This document shows positions 22,205-22,563 of a DNA stretch of 22,563 bases, piece by piece. Location: positions 1-22,563 of the forward strand of contig JASLGD010000396.1 of assembly GCA_030150305.1 (NCBI GenBank), given 5' to 3'. Under the pieces are notes generated by a model. It made no database searches. It was not told the DNA's origin and saw nothing but the letters and a program-made list of their open reading frames with translations. The DNA is from Caldimonas sp. GTDB taxonomy: Bacteria > Pseudomonadota > Gammaproteobacteria > Burkholderiales > Burkholderiaceae_C. The stretch's first letter is position 1, and each line of letters begins with the position of its first letter. A program made the translations under genes and the position numbers.

Positions 22205-22563
22205 GCATCGAGCGTCTGCGCGCGGACGTTGCGATCATCGGTGGCGGCATCGCCGGCTGCGCCGCCGCGGTACGGCTGCGCAGCGACGGCTTCAGCGTCG
22301 TCGTGCTCGAGCGCGGTCGTTGCGGCGCGAGCGCGAGCGGCGTCAACTTCGGCGGCGTGCGCCAGCAGGGCCGCCACTTCGCCGAGCTGCCGCTCGCGCG
22401 CCGTGCCCGGCCCTTGTGGGACACGCTCTCCTCGGAGCTCGAAGAGGACGTCGAGTTCGTCGCCAGCGGGCACGTCAAGCTCGCGCGTTCAGACGCGGAC
22501 ATGGCCGAGCTCGAGCGCTACGCGCGCGACGCCGCCGCGTTCGGGCTGCGGCTCGAGCTGCTC
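22201..22563 (+). CDS. DadA-like FAD oxidoreductase, N-terminal part (HcnC/OoxB-like; cut by window end)
   Basis: A TTG at 22201 overlaps the previous stop (TTGA), with GGAGG at 22192-22196. The frame stays open to the window end (121 codons). The product starts SIERLRADVAIIGGGIAGC, an FAD Rossmann motif (GGGIAG), then VVVLERGRCGASASGVNFGGVRQQGRH, the DAO-family stretch. This matches the beta subunit of opine oxidases and HcnC, the catalytic flavoprotein that oxidises the C-N bond of the substrate. It completes the three-subunit set with the two upstream genes. The C-terminal two thirds lie outside the window. Confidence 0.88.
   Translation, partial: MSIERLRADVAIIGGGIAGCAAAVRLRSDGFSVVVLERGRCGASASGVNFGGVRQQGRHFAELPLARRARPLWDTLSSELEEDVEFVASGHVKLARSDADMAELERYARDAAAFGLRLELL

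Noticed and set aside
1..22563. Search by eye for tRNA, rRNA, CRISPR arrays, transposases and integrases
   Set aside because: No cloverleaf with conserved T-loop, no regularly spaced identical repeats and no recombinase motifs were seen; weak or diverged RNA genes could be missed without a covariance search.

Overview
This window is very GC-rich, with coding frames dominated by G or C in the third position. It looks like a betaproteobacterial chromosome, probably Burkholderiales-like; this is inferred from the mix of protein families, not from a marker gene. No rRNA, tRNA, CRISPR array, transposase or phage gene is visible. Gene density is high, and no gene-free stretch exceeds 300 bases.

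Left part (1-7658, all + strand). The window opens inside a membrane anti-sigma factor gene, followed by a tiny exported or membrane protein. A compact operon (about 1193-7658) then encodes an enoyl-CoA hydratase/isomerase-family protein lacking both classical catalytic glutamates, a complete Fe(III)-type ABC importer (periplasmic binding protein, fused double permease, ATPase), a class III (CaiB/Frc) CoA-transferase and a gamma-glutamylcyclotransferase-like protein. The layout suggests uptake of an organic acid or its metal complex, CoA activation by transfer, and further acyl-CoA processing. The substrate cannot be read from the sequence. Between permease and ATPase lies a 27-codon frame joined by ATGA overlaps on both sides and containing two mutually exclusive perfect hairpins.

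Middle part (7690-15786). A 14-TM DHA2-type MFS exporter (-) is divergent from a small coiled-coil/HTH regulator (+), with an 18-bp perfect palindrome between them. A one-TM hypothetical protein follows. Next comes a minus-strand group: a GDSL lipoprotein esterase, an OmpW-type porin and a DUF3095 cyclase-like protein, the last two joined by a 1-base stop/start overlap. A zinc-dependent aspartoacylase/succinylglutamate desuccinylase-like hydrolase lies upstream on the same strand, divergent from an outer-membrane beta-barrel protein and a small charged exported protein.

Right part (15787-22563). A truncated HAD phosphatase remnant, its N-terminus replaced by a degenerate GC-rich repeat, sits beside a large secreted lipoprotein with a bacterial Ig-like domain and a putative retaining glycosidase-like domain. 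The window ends in an oxidative catabolic locus: a DadA/SoxB-like FAD oxidoreductase, an enolase-superfamily dehydratase/racemase on the opposite strand, and a divergent overlapping set encoding a [2Fe-2S] protein, an FAD/NAD oxidoreductase with a C-terminal [2Fe-2S] domain, and a second DadA-like flavoprotein cut by the window end. This three-subunit arrangement resembles opine oxidase, hydrogen cyanide synthase (HcnABC) and D-hydroxyproline dehydrogenase. A palindrome containing TATAGT on both strands lies between the divergent enolase and [2Fe-2S] genes and is a good candidate for a shared promoter/operator.
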